Shown here one piece after another: positions 11,037 to 22,049 of a DNA stretch of 64,000 nt. The stretch covers positions 1,188,501-1,252,500 of the forward strand of contig JAKOGI010000009.1 of NCBI GenBank assembly GCA_029747015.1, written 5' to 3'. Source of the DNA: Carnegiea gigantea (Eukaryota; Streptophyta; Magnoliopsida; Caryophyllales; Cactaceae). The notes beneath the pieces were generated by a model that made no database searches, was not told where the DNA came from, and saw nothing but the letters and a program-made list of their open reading frames with translations. The position numbers and the translations under genes were made by a program. How positions within the stretch are numbered: position 1 is the stretch's first letter; each line of letters begins with the position of its first letter.

Positions 11037-12008
11037 GACCTAAGTGCTATGATCAAGTTGAGGGACTAATAGATTGCATGGATTTGCATTTGGTCACTCG
11101 CTTTGAATTTTCGCTGCACCAATTTTAGAGTTGTGTCGAAATTTTCATGTCGTAGAAGGTTAAAATGCAAAACAAAAATCAAAACTCAATGGCGTTTAGG
11201 ACCAAAAAAAATCTACACTTACCGACATTTGGGTTTGGGATAAAAATCTTACAACACAATGACACAATGTATAAAAAACAAAACATAGTGGCACAAAAGA
11301 GCCAAGAACTTGAAGAGTTACTTCAGAGTTTCGGAGTAGAAGAGTAATTCATTCCTTGAAAATCAAGCACAAAGCTACATAAAAGCAAATGAAATCAAAT
11401 GAAATAAGTCCCATAATAGGAGTGAGGAATAATTCTTACAATCGGAAAGATAACTAGTAATAATAAAATCAAAACATAATCACAAAGAAGATAGAATGAA
11501 GTTTAATGACCAGTATGAACAAAGAGTCAACCATTTTGTTCTTTCTTCTTTTTTTGTTTTAATAAATCATTAATAAACTTCAAAACAAGCATAAAGTGAC
11601 ATACTTAGGGTCTGTTCTTTCTGTTGGAAATATTGATTTCCAACTTCTTCCAACTCTAAAATGAAGCATAAAATAAAACTTCTTCCAATTCATCCCACTT
11701 CGTACCAACTTCTTCCCAACATTAAATGTGTGAAGATCGTCCTTAACATATGACAAGTCAAAGCTAGATAGAACCCAAGCTAGATAAATAGTGTAAAATC
11801 TGTAAGGAATCATATGGGTTACATTCACCGCCATAGAAAGCTCTGACCACCAAGTGTAACGAACCTCCTCCCCAAAAGACGCCTACTAGCACCAACAATA
11901 AATCAAAGGATAAATCAAAATTTGGGCATTTTCAATTCCAAACTTGAAATGAATGTAACTTCTTTTGAAGTTGTCCTTGTAGATGAATCTTCCAAACCAT
12001 ATTTGATT
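11037..12008. other. Intergenic; one isolated MITE-like end
   Basis: No supported gene. At 11607 a GGGTCTGTTCTTTC motif resembles the left end of the GGGCCTGTTCTTTT MITE family. Short frames at 11165-11347 and 11580-11834 have no recognisable domain. Confidence 0.35.
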
Positions 12009-12180
12009 TTTTTTTTTTAGTATTAGATCTTCCATTTTACTGGAGTCGAGCTATTATCGATTCAATAAGAGGTAGAGCTCTCCCATCACAGATTTTCTCC
12101 ATTCACAAAACTCGAACACGCGAGCTTACTTAAGGAGAATAAGTGACAAACCACTTGAATCAGCCTATGTTGGACAAATT
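12009..12180 (-). mobile_element. tRNA-derived SINE (same family as 21241-21401)
   Basis: On the minus strand: box A-like GGCTGATTCAAGTGGTTTG, box B-like GTGTTCGAGTTTTG, a conserved body with GGAGAGAGCTCT-type sequence, then a poly(A) tail (poly(T) at about 12009-12020 on the plus strand). The body matches the copy inside the dCTP pyrophosphatase intron over its whole length. No clean TSD was found. Confidence 0.7.
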
Positions 12181-12636
12181 AGATTTAATTATGCCTCTCC
12201 TTTTTCCATCCATGTCTGACGTGACTGGATTACATAAGTGACATACAAGCTATAGTAGTACTCCTTACGATTCCCATCTTATCAATTAGACATTGGCATT
12301 TTAATAAACATCTATCTCTCATTGCGCCCGCTTCTGGTAAATTTAGCAAAGTCTTTTTTTTTGGGGCTAGATCATCATTAATTCATGGGAGAGGGGGGGG
12401 GGGGGGGAAGCATGGGAATTGTAACTCTTATCATATGTGCCAACAAACCCATTATCCACTCTATAACTATATCAAATTATGATTTTGTATATGTGAATGA
12501 TTGTATATATTGCTTCTCACCCTTGTACTTTTTCCAATTTTACATGAATTGTTTTATATGCACACTTTTATTTTTTGATGAGGGATAATATGTACGCATT
12601 TGTAAAGGCAACGAGTACTGATCATCCATTACTGTT
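12181..12636. other. Intergenic with a poly(G)15 tract
   Basis: No gene seen. G15 at 12393-12407. The frame over it is a by-product of the homopolymer. Confidence 0.4.
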
Positions 12637-12910
12637 AGAGTATAAATCTATTCTTGGACCTTTAATCATCAACTTAAATTTGTGGTTGAGTTGGTTTTTG
12701 AACATGGTGTTAGGGTTTTTTCTAACCAAGAGGTCTTGAGTTCAAATCTAATCAGCTCTCATACTGATTTATTGCGCAAGTTAGGAGAAGCTTTGCAGCA
12801 GCTACGCTTCAGGCCCAAAGGACATTCCCGTGAAGGGGCGTGTTATACTATAACTCTATTCTTGAATCTTTAACTATCAGTTTAAACTTTTGATTGAGTT
12901 GGTTTTTGAA
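12637..12910 (+). mobile_element. tRNA-derived SINE followed by a second, truncated start
   Basis: A tRNA-like head has box A TGGTTGAGTTGG (about 12682) and box B GAGTTCAAATCT (about 12739), followed by a body with GGCCCAAAGGACATTCCCG. About 200 bases on, the leading 65-70 bases (GAGTATAAATCTATTCTTGG type) recur in diverged form at 12840-12909, again reaching a box A but not a box B. This is either a partial tandem dimer or an insertion next to an older copy. Confidence 0.6.
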
Positions 12911-14510
12911 CAATTACTATTCTTTTCACCTTACCATAAATATTTATCATCGAAATTCAATAGTATTAAGCAGTAAGCTCTATTCAGCATTATATCGTGT
13001 CACTAAAATCATTCATCACCATTTATCTTTTTTTTTGGTTGGGGGGGGGGGGGTTGGGGGGGGGGGATAGCATCCCTTTTTAGTGAGATTAGTTGATAAC
13101 CCAATCACTTGGACAAGTTGATGCTCTCTCTAGAAATCATTGCCACAGAATCCATCGGTTATCTTTAGAACCCATTGAAGATGTTTTTCCACCCACCTTG
13201 TGATTAATTGCTGCACCAGAAAAAAAGATAATTGGACAAGACAAGATTTTCCATTTCACCTTGCAACCAAACATTGTCATTCCTATGGATGATGATGAGT
13301 TCCACTAACCCCTCTATACATCCCATCTTGTTGGGTCCTACCTTGGACTGCCCTTACGGAATTTTCATATAGTATCATCCACGTCATAATCCGAACTAGA
13401 CTGAATATAATTTTATCATAATATAATTCTATAATATAGTTGGATTTCTATCATAGAATGATTTGATTTGATGCCTAATTGCTATAGACCGTTATCACAG
13501 TCTAATTGGACTTGAAAGTTTCTAAAATAGTTTTTTTGGTTTTGGTTTGATCCGATTCTAGCTAGAAATCCTAGATATGGTGGATCCGACGTACCCCACT
13601 TCAACACTTTCATGAAATTTTATTTTGATGGAAGTCTTCATTCAAATCCAATATCTCAAAAATTCCGCCACCAGTGAGGTATGGGGAGATCAGATGTAGT
13701 AGCATTGCATCTGAATTGCAAAATTATAGAGAGACTGGTTCCGATTGACCCTAGATTTAAAATTGTGGACTATCTACTATTCCACAGAAACGGAATAGAA
13801 GAAGTTAGGGAAGCATTTTGCTTTAATCCATAATGTCTTCATTGTTATAAATAATCCATGATTACTGGCATTATTAGATTATTTTTAACAACTTGATAAC
13901 AACTAAATTAGTGTTTATACTACGGGATTAGACACACTAAAGTCTTGTTTTCTTTCCTCCAGCATTTGAGCTCATGTCTAATATAATTTTTACACTCTCT
14001 AACTCAGTTTATGGTCCAACTAAAGCAAGTCAAATTTTTTTTCTTTTTTTTTTTTTGGTTGTGTGGAGGGGGAATTAGGAAATTGTGAGTTGCTTGCCTA
14101 GTCATGAATGAATTCAGTCATCTTGAAGTGGCGGACATGAATACTAGTTTTGAAGATTCTGATTATATGTTTTTCAAATTTTTTAAAGGACCATTAACAA
14201 TATTTTTAAATATTAAATAAACAAACAATGATAAGTAAGCTAATTTATATGTAAAATGGATCCTGAAGTTTCTAAATGTCACTCACCATACTACCATCAT
14301 AACGAATATGTAAACTTAATCATAGATTTGATGACTTTTTAAGTTGTTTGGAGGATAATCATATATGTTTGTGAAATCAACACTATACAACTTGGCTTAA
14401 TGTGATTCTTATGAATGTGACTAGCTACTATATTTTTCGGCGTTAATTTGGCTTTTAGTGAATAATTTTTCTTGGATGATACTTGCAAGCAACGCAAAAG
14501 TGAAGAATCA
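12911..14510. other. Intergenic with interrupted poly(G) tract
   Basis: G13, TT, G11 at 13041-13066 after a T run. No coding frame or complete element recognised. Confidence 0.4.
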
Positions 14511-14885
14511 GGGCCTACTCTTTTCCTTAGGAAATATGAGTTGATTAATAGGTAAAGTTGGTTGAGATTGATAGAAGTGGATTGAAGTGGGTTATCATGG
14601 GTATTTTCTTGTTGAAATGAGTTGAAGTTGGTTGAAGTAGGTTAAAGTGGGTTGAAATGGATTGAAGTGGGTTGATTTTTTAATTTATTTTTGAGTATGA
14701 TGTGTAAAAGTTGGTTAAAATAGTCGAAACTAGGTTGAAGTTGGTTGAAGTTAGTTAAAGTGGATTGAAGTTGGTTGAAGTTGATTTTTTTATTGAAGTT
14801 CGTGAAGTGGGTTAAAGTGGATTCATGTGGACTGAAGTTGGCTGAGATTTGTAAATTTGAATTTACCAACGAAAAGAACAGAGCC
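14511..14885 (+). mobile_element. MITE with GGTTGAAGT minisatellite core and 3-bp TSD
   Basis: Termini GGGCCTACTCTTTTCC and ...CGAAAAGAACAGAGCC are inverted repeats, flanked by TCA at 14508-14510 and 14886-14888. The interior is a degenerate array of about 10-bp units of the GTTGAAGTGG/GTTGAAGTTG type. The 3-bp TSD is like PIF/Harbinger derivatives. Confidence 0.8.
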
Positions 14886-15181
14886 TCAGCTAGCACATAA
14901 AAGTTGAGTACAACAACAACAACTCTGATTGTGGATCTAGTTTTCACAAGATTTGAAGAGATACAGATATAAACAACCTTATCTTTACAGACATGACTGT
15001 TTAATACATAAAAATGAGCAGCTCACAAGAATTACGATAAACGAACCTGTTACAGCCATGAAAGTCAAATATACGTTTATTAAAACGTGGGTCATTAGCC
15101 CTCCCCCCCAAAAAAACCTTTTTTAGATGACTCACATAGATATAGATTTCAAATTTGATGGAAACATTCTCACAAAAGGTA

Positions 15182-15690
15182 GGGCCTGTTTTTTTCGTAG
15201 GTAAATGAAGGTGGGTAAAAGGTTGAAATTAGTTGAGGTGGATTGAGGTGGATTGAAGTTAGTATTTTTTTTTTGAGGTGGGTTGAGGTAGGTTGAAGTT
15301 GGTTAAAATAAGTTGAAGTGGGTTGAAGTTGGTATATTTTTTTGTGGTGGGTTGAAGTGGGTTAAAATAATAAAAATATGTGATAATTCATTAAGTTATT
15401 GTAATTTTTAGTGCATTTTTTCGCTGAATGGTAATTTCACAATTTTGTAACTATTTTTCTGGAAGTTGGAGGCCGGCACAACTTATCAATTATTTTTAAC
15501 GATTTGGATTACAAATTATTAAATTTATGAAGGAGTGGGTTGAAGTTGGTTGAAGTAGGTTGAAGTTGGTTGAAATTGGTTGAAGTTGGTATTTTTTTCA
15601 GGTGGGTTGAAGTTGATTGAAGTGGATTGAAGTAGGTTGAAATATTTTGAGATTGATAAATCTAAAATGACTTACGAAAAGAACAGAGCC
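15182..15690 (+). mobile_element. Second copy of the GGTTGAAGT MITE
   Basis: Left end GGGCCTGTTTTTTTCGTAGG, right end ACGAAAAGAACAGAGCC, TSD GTA at 15179-15181 and 15691-15693. The array units match those at 14511-14885. A non-repetitive 150-base centre separates two arrays. Confidence 0.8.
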
Positions 15691-15917
15691 GTAGTGTAGA
15701 AGAGGAGGGAATATAAATTGATGAAATCTTTCTTGGGATGTAAGCAGATTTTTTGTCGTTAGAGCATCCCTTTGTAACTAACGCAAACTACATGCCCAAG
15801 GTCCATTTATCATGTGAACATAGTAAACCTACATTGTCAAGGATTCATTGAATACTCAATTCATCATAACCTCTACATAAAGAGATACCGTAGTAGTCTA
15901 ACCTATCAACCACGCTA

Positions 15918-17140
15918 AGAATTTGTTCTTTTTGCGATAAGATGCAACTGTAAGTTATAATAAAATATAAAAAGTTGTAAGAATTGTAAGAAGATGCAAG
16001 AAACTGTAAGGATAGATGTAAACAATTATAGAATTATTAAAAGTTGTGTATATGTTAATTTTTAGATCTGCATATAAAATTGTTGGTTTTTAATGTATGA
16101 TTTGTGAAATAGGTTATTTCAAGAAAATAAATTATGTGTCATATGTCAGTTATATTTATGAAATTAACTTTTTTGATTATTTATAATTATCATTCTAGAT
16201 GAACCAAAATAATAATGGAATGACATAATCTATGAAAATAAACCTTTAAACAAGCCAATTAAATAACAATAAAATAAATATTTGGCCACGAATTTATAGA
16301 CCGAAAATATGTTCTAAACTTAGCTTGGTTTTTTGTTAAAAAAATAGTTTCCCCTCTTTATATGCATATCAAAAAATTTCCTTTAATTAAAATAAACTCC
16401 TGAAGATAAACTAACAAGTTTTTTTCAACAAAATTGAATACTAAAATTAAAAATTATTTCAATTTAACAAATTAAAATTAATAATTTTAAGATAACATTA
16501 CCAAAAAAATTATAAAAATTAGCCCTCCAAAATATTAAGCTAGCATTCATGATATATAGAAACTTTAAGAATAAAGATAGTTATTTTTTTGGATGATGTA
16601 GCCAAAATTCTTTTGTCGTTTACAGTTTGATTATTTTCACATATGATTTACGTCGAAACTCAAACATGAATGAAACATTTATATCATAATTTCAAATGCA
16701 TGTTTATTCATTTTCTCTATACATACTTGCTTAACAAGATAATTCAATTCAACATGTAGGTTTATTATGTTATATTTATCGAACAAATATTATATGTAGC
16801 TTAATAATTTTGAACTAATATGTTTGTACAAATATTATGCTTATAAAAATACACAAAGATTTTTCATATTGATAATATATAAATAAATTATGCTTATGCA
16901 AATATTATACCTATTGAACAAATTAACATCATGAAAAAAAAGACAAGTAGAATGTTATAAAATATTTATCATAATTTAAACATGTCATAAACAAGCACAG
17001 AAAATATACATTGGCCAATAACCGTTTCAAAGAAGATGTAAGAATATGCAAGAAGATGAAAGAAGTTGTTAAAATTTGTTGGACCTGTAAGAAGGTGTAA
17101 AGAGGTGTTAAAAACCGTAAGGAGTTATAATAGGTTTGCC
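15918..17140. mobile_element. Degenerate element with GATGTAAG / GATGCAAG repeats
   Basis: Begins near a TTGTTCTTTTTGCGATAAG end and contains AGAAGATGCAAGAAACTGTAAG (about 15988) and AGAAGATGTAAGAATATGCA (about 17031). It shares the ATGATTTACGTCGAAACTCAA segment (about 16645) with 10620-11036. The interior is extremely A/T-rich with no coding capacity. Ends are approximate. Confidence 0.45.
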
Positions 17141-17561
17141 CTGTTTTTATCATTATCCATAAGTGGATGTTGTTTTGAAGTTTTGGCGAGTTGAGGTGTC
17201 AATACCTCAAATTCATGGGAGTCGGCGTCATATGAGTGTGCAAATGTTTTGCTTTGCCTCACACTTGTTTCGTTGGATGCAGACTTTTGTTGGGTGACTT
17301 TTTCCAGTATGTATATCATACTCCCAGGAGCACATATTTTCAAGAGTCACATCAGGAAATATATATTAAAAAACTAACATATAAATACATGTGTGAAAAA
17401 TATATATATGTACACAATGAAAACATCTACTCCTGAGAGCACATGTATAAGAAATTGCCGATTTTTTCTTTTGTTTTGATTGTGTTTGTACTTATGCGAG
17501 GTGGTGTACAACTTGCTTTAGTGTTTGTCCTATTGGCTTTTACCATTACATAATTGAAAAA
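17141..17561. other. Intergenic
   Basis: No supported gene or repeat. The short opposing frames here show no family signature. Confidence 0.35.
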
Positions 17562-17641
17562 AGGAGTTAATAGCTCACTATTGCCCAAAAAAAAAAAAAA
17601 AAAAGAGTTAATAGCTCATTATCGCATAAAAAAAAAAAAAA
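17562..17641 (+). repeat. Two-copy tandem duplication with poly(A)
   Basis: The unit GAGTTAATAGCTCACTATTG plus a poly(A) run occurs twice about 40 bases apart with small differences. Confidence 0.8.
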
Positions 17642-18618
17642 CAGGGCCCAAAACTGTTCAAATTTGCTTACAAAGGTTAAGAATCAGACTGACTCAATCC
17701 TTAAATCGTCTCTAACTAGGTGAGTAAGTTGGACTACATGGATCCAAATGAAATGTCTTACTAACCTGCATACTCAATCGGTTCAGTAGGACTAGACAGG
17801 TTGGCTCCTTGAGAGTTAGGTTAAATTATAAAATCATGCACGAGCAGTCTATGACCTCCAACTAATTAACTAGTTTCATGAGACGGGGCATTCTCTTACG
17901 TTTGATTACAGTCTAAGTTTAATCACCTTATTATTTAATTTGGCCATTGTCAGTGTAACAATGAGGTCATGTGTTGACAATCGAGGGGTAGGAAGAGACT
18001 AATTACACGATATTACAGAATATCTGTGTATCTACTAATAAGAAGTAAATAAGTTAGTCGTTACTCTTAACTTGTAAATCTCTCCACATTATTCAATTGC
18101 ATTTTCGGAGATATAAAACCTGTTTGAACTTCTATATGCAGTTTTCTATCTCTTGTAGGCCAATAGAGGCTCGACACTAAAGTTATACATGGTGAAGAAT
18201 ATGATCAAGAGTGCGATTTGTTACGAAGTGACAAGCAAAACCAAAAGGCTAAAAAAGAAAGACACAAAGACACTAGTTTTGGTTTGGTTCATGTGCATAT
18301 GTTGGCCACAACAATGACCCCAGTTTTTGTTCAAAATGAGAAGCGCAATATCCGCTTGAATAGAGCAATAATGTCCTCCTTTGTCTTTCATCTAATGAGC
18401 AAATAACCTCAAGACACACCCTACACCTTTTACCTCAAAGTGTATCTTTCACCGAATCTTTTAAGTAGGCATAGGAAGATTATAACTAGGCAGTATATGC
18501 ATGCTGCCTAGCTAGGTCAAATGATCCAAGGAAAAAAGAAAAAGAAAGGAAGCTAGCTAGGTCAAATCTTGTCCATCTTCCTTGCAAATATTTTTAGGTG
18601 AGAGAACGTGATATTTAG
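17642..18618. other. Intergenic
   Basis: No coding frame with recognisable content. The frame at 18218-18406 lacks any family signature. Confidence 0.35.
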
Positions 18619-18894
18619 TAGAGCTGGCAAAAAGTTATCCAATCTGAATAGTTGAATTTGTCCGACCCGGGAAAAACCGGGTACGGTCATGAATTTTTCA
18701 TGTAAATTTTGAATCCAGATACAATAGTTATTATGTTTCTATTGTCTGAACTCGATTTTGGCCAAATTAGCCTTGTCTAAATTATTCGACCTGAAAAAAA
18801 TGGGGTATTGGACGTCAATTTCTTTTCCAAATTTGGATGTTGTCCGATTTATCCGATCCGAATATGACTTGAATCCGAATTTTTACTGGCGCTA
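18619..18894. mobile_element. Short hAT-type MITE with 8-bp TSD
   Basis: Ends TAGAGCTGGCAAAAAG and (reverse complement of the right end) TAGCGCCAGTAAAAAT are imperfect inverted repeats. Flanks ATATTTAG (18611-18618) and ATATCTAG (18895-18902) match at 7 of 8 positions, as for an aged hAT insertion. Confidence 0.65.
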
Positions 18895-18902
18895 ATATCT
18901 AG

Positions 18903-19722
18903 TCTTGCTATTCGACAACAAGGAGACATAGTGGCGATCATTTCACGTAAGAAAATATTAGGTGAAATATATTCAAAGTGTTACTCTAATTTCCTGTTTT
19001 CTTTTATGGAATTTAGAGTTAACTAAAATAGGGTCCATACATCAAATGAGGAGGACAACATGAAAGAGAGGGCGAGGGAGTACTAAGTCGAGGGATAAAA
19101 AATTTGCCTATACTTCTATTGGGATTCTAACCCACCTTCCTTATGTATAATAGGTCATCCCTCTGGTCACTTATCGATTGCATTTTATTTTCAAAATAAT
19201 GTAATATATCCACCCTCATAGAATTGCATTCATTTTTCTATTGTACTAGGTTTATACCTTATGATTTAAGAGTATGAGTTAAATATTTTTTTAATATATT
19301 ATTAAGAGAATAGATTTCTTTTCTAAAAAAAAAAATAAACAATAAATTAATGTATCATATTATTTTGTTGATGCAAAAGTGAAGCGAGTCTTCTTTGGTT
19401 TTTTTTCCTCTACTAATAACATACTTTTTTATTCTTAATTGATATCTAACTCACATTTTTGGTTATATTTGCATCATTAAATCATATATATTTTATGGTT
19501 AAATTTTATTATTAAATAATAGAAAGATATGTGAGAAGTTATCTTATTAAATAGAATTAATATTTTATTGAATTTACATCCATCCTATATAACCATTTCT
19601 TTTTATTTTAAATCTCATGTAGTATCCTATGTTACATTAAAATATCTCATATGGTTATTCTCTCCTATGTGGCATCTTACATGAGAAGCTTACGTGTCAC
19701 TCATATATGAGTTCAATCTAAC

Positions 19723-19728
<6 letters not shown>
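18903..19728. other. Intergenic, very AT-rich
   Basis: No gene or complete element seen. Confidence 0.4.

Positions 19729-19769
<41 letters not shown>
19729..19769. repeat. (TA)n microsatellite
   Basis: About 20 uninterrupted TA units, 15 bases before the TSD of the SINE that follows. Confidence 0.95.
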
Positions 19770-19772
<3 letters not shown>

Positions 19773-19796
19773 ATTATGGGTCTTATATACATAAAT

Positions 19797-19977
19797 GTAA
19801 AAAGAAAGGGCAGCCCGGTGCACAAGCATCCCGCGTTCAACCAAAGAAGGGCCGCATCCCAAGGGGTGAATTGTAGGCAGCCTAACCTGATTTTGTCAGT
19901 GGCTGATTCCACGGCTCGAACCCATGACCTTTTGATCACACGGAGACAACCTTACTGTTGCTCCAAGGCTCCCCTTC
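19797..19977 (-). mobile_element. tRNA-derived SINE with perfect 13-bp TSD
   Basis: On the minus strand the element starts GAAGGGGAGCCTTGGAGCAA, with box A AGCCTTGGAGCAACAG, box B GGGTTCGAGCCG, and ends GTGCACCGGGCTGCCCTTTC plus a T-rich tail. This head and tail are typical of a widespread angiosperm SINE type. TATATACATAAAT is duplicated exactly at 19784-19796 and 19978-19990. Open frames across it are incidental. Confidence 0.9.
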
Positions 19978-19990
19978 TATATACATAAAT

Positions 19991-20388
19991 ATAAATATAT
20001 ATAGTGAAATTGGTTTAACTGGTCAAAAAACTTAGACTTAGCACTAAATATTTTTGCATTACTAATACCAATGTATATTGGTATTTAGAGTTCTTTTATA
20101 GACCAAAAAAGAAATTAAATTAAATACACTACTTGACTCGTAAATTTGTATTTTCTCTATTCATCAAAAAAGTAATTAAATCAAATGTACAATAACACCC
20201 TTAAAATAAAATGAACCGCAGCAAAAGAGGCTAATTGAACAACTCCGAAAGTTATTGCTCATAATATGAAGTCACCTCAAGGCCTAGCCACTAGCAAACA
20301 AAAATAATGGCTCTTGCATTTGTCCTTCTTTATCACTAAGATAAAGATTAAAAAATAAAAAATAAAAAGCACCCTTTAAAAAGGTGTC
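19991..20388. other. Upstream region of the dCTP pyrophosphatase gene
   Basis: AT-rich, with no coding content. Presumably includes promoter sequence. Confidence 0.4.
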
Positions 20389-20396
20389 TATAAATA
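20389..20396 (+). promoter_or_regulatory. TATA box of the dCTP pyrophosphatase gene
   Basis: TATAAATA, 65 bases before the ATG. This predicts a start near 20420 and a short leader of about 40 bases. Confidence 0.65.
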
Positions 20397-20400
20397 AGGA

Positions 20401-20416
20401 GTTGTGCATGCACAAC
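20401..20416. promoter_or_regulatory. Perfect 16-bp palindrome with RY (CATGCA) core
   Basis: GTTGTGCATGCACAAC reads the same on both strands. It lies between the TATA box and the expected start. CATGCA is the core of RY elements recognised by plant B3-domain factors; any regulatory role here is inference. Confidence 0.4.
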
Positions 20417-20460
20417 ATTAGGGTGCATGAAACAAAGAAAGTTGTAAGGAAAAAGGAGAG

Positions 20461-21709
20461 ATGGAGAGGGGATTGAGAGAATGTTCAATGACAAGCAAGG
20501 TTAAGGAGGTCTCTCTTGAAGAATTGAAAAGGAGGCTAAAAGAGTTTAATAGAGTAAGAGGTTGGGAACAATATCATAGTCCTAGAAATCTACTCTTGGC
20601 TCTTGTAAGTTGCTAACTTCTATGCCCCTTTTCCCTTCAATTAGTCCAACCTAACTAATTTTTATATTCACCCCCTACCTTCCCCTTTTCTTGAGATCTA
20701 TTAAGGGCATCTGCAGCGGGAGGAACGGGTTTCACTTGTAGGACTTGTGTTCCACCCATTTCACTTGCAGCCATAGTTCTGTTGGGCGCGGAATGCAAGT
20801 TGGAATGACCTACCGTTCCTACATTCCCCCTTTTGCAACTTTTTCTTTTTTTGGCTTTAGTTTTACTTTTTCTTTTTTTTCCCCTCAAAAAAATAAGGTT
20901 GCATGAAATGCGCATTGGAGATGCTCTAAGGTTCTCCCTTTTGTAAGACAATCGTTCAGAGTTGCTCTGAGCAAGAGAGCTTGTTAGATTAATCGGAAAA
21001 AAAAAAGAAGATAGTTTGATAATCAAACTTATAACCTATTTATTTCAACAAATTCCCAAGCTTGGAATTTTGCCAGGTTGGAACTTGTACTTGAGGCCTC
21101 TTGTTGTAGAACATGCAATAATGTCATATGAGACAACTCCTGTTAACTTTCTCATTGTTGCTATTTTGACATTAATTTGACATGCTAAATATTCCCTTAC
21201 TCATTCTTTTCTTTCTTTTTCTTTTTAAATAAGAGTTTGTTTTTAAGTCTTAAATCCTTCATTTCACTAGAGTCGAGCTACTGTTGGGCCGATAAGGATA
21301 GAGCTCTCCCATTATAAATTTTCTCCATTCACAAGACTTGAACTCGATATATTGCTTAAAGAAAGTAAATTTCAAACCACTTAAGCCAACCTGTATTAGT
21401 TTTAAATAATAGTTTGTAATTTCACCCAAAACGATATTTTTTTTAAAATATGTTTTTTTTAAAATATGTGTGTAGGTTGGAGAAGTTGGGGAGCTATCAG
21501 AAATATTCCAATGGAAGGGAGAAGTGGCAAGAGGATTACCCAATTGGAGTGATGATGATAAGGAGCACTTGGAAGAAGAACTGTCTGATGTTTTGCTTTA
21601 TCTAATCCAACTTGCTGATGTTTGTGGCCTTGATCTTGGCAAAGCTGCTTTGTCCAAGATTATCAAAAATGGCATCAAGTACCCTATTACTCCTTCCTCC
21701 AACACCTAA
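20461..21709 (+). CDS. dCTP pyrophosphatase (MazG / DCTPP1 family), two exons
   Basis: Exon 1 is 20461-20604 (48 codons, ends ...NLLLAL, then GTAAGT). Exon 2 is 21476-21709 (after ...TGTGTAG, begins VGEVGELSEIFQWKGE, ends PITPSSNT-stop). The product is 125 aa, about family length. The family hydrolyses dCTP and modified dCTP to dCMP and pyrophosphate, cleaning the nucleotide pool. The metal-binding pattern is complete: E51xxE54 in GEVGELSE and E83xxD86 in EEELSDVLLYL, with 29 residues between E54 and E83, the spacing I recall for the mouse enzyme RS21-C6. The N-terminal SLEELKRRLKEFNRVRGWEQ and HSPRNL and the C-terminal IKYP motif also fit. The ATG is chosen because it follows the TATA box at family-typical distance upstream of SLEEL. 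The 871-base intron holds a Tourist-like MITE and a SINE. A gene symbol is not assigned because the species is unknown. Confidence 0.93.
20705..20926. mobile_element. Tourist-like MITE in the dCTP pyrophosphatase intron
   Basis: Ends GGGCATCTGCAGCG and (reverse complement of right end) GAGCATCTCCAATGCG, flanked by TAA at 20702-20704 and 20927-20929. The 'GAGCATCTCCAATG' end type is widespread in plants. Confidence 0.8.
21241..21401 (-). mobile_element. tRNA-derived SINE in the dCTP pyrophosphatase intron
   Basis: Minus strand: box A GGTTGGCTTAAGTGGTTTG, box B TCGAGTTCAAGTC, same family as 12009-12180. The flanks TTAAATAAGAGTTTGT (21225-21240) and TTAAATAATAGTTTGT (21402-21417) form a 16-bp TSD with one mismatch. 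It is antisense to the host gene, and the gene's splice acceptor lies about 70 bases further on. Confidence 0.88.
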
Positions 21710-21777
21710 TTATTAACCCTACCCATATTTCTACCTGTCTTTTTTAGATTTCTTCATCTTCTAGCTAGCTTCAATAT

Positions 21778-21783
21778 AATAAA
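21778..21783 (+). terminator. Poly(A) signal of the dCTP pyrophosphatase gene
   Basis: AATAAA 69 bases after the stop codon, in a T/A-rich context. Confidence 0.6.
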
Positions 21784-22049
21784 TTAAACTATCTACCCCC
21801 AAAAAAGAGGAGAGAGAAAGCTTGATAGATATAGATAGTGGTGTATACTTAATTGTATTACATTGAACTAGTCATAGTTAAGTTAGTTCAAATGAGGTGT
21901 GAGATATATTAGTTTGTAATACTATCTCAATTAAGAATTATATTAGTCTACTCTGTTTTATTTGATTTGAATCTAGATGTGTTGAGGAGTTTTTTTTTTT
22001 TTTTTTTGGGTTGCTTTCCTTACTATAGGTGATACCTGGACGCTTTGTA
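21784..22049. other. Downstream flank with a poly(T)-led repeat
   Basis: A poly(T) run then GCTTTCCTTACTATAGGTGA (about 22013) recurs nearly identically at 28262-28302, where a poly(T) run leads into GCTTTCTTTATTATAGGTGC. This suggests a poly(A)-tailed retroposed fragment on the minus strand. No further identity. Confidence 0.4.

Noticed and set aside
19718..19988. Two opposing frames of about 70 codons
   Set aside because: Both are translations of a SINE and the adjoining (TA)n repeat.
20655..21543. Minus-strand frames in the dCTP pyrophosphatase intron and exon 2
   Set aside because: They cover the MITE, the SINE and antisense of exon 2; none is gene-like.
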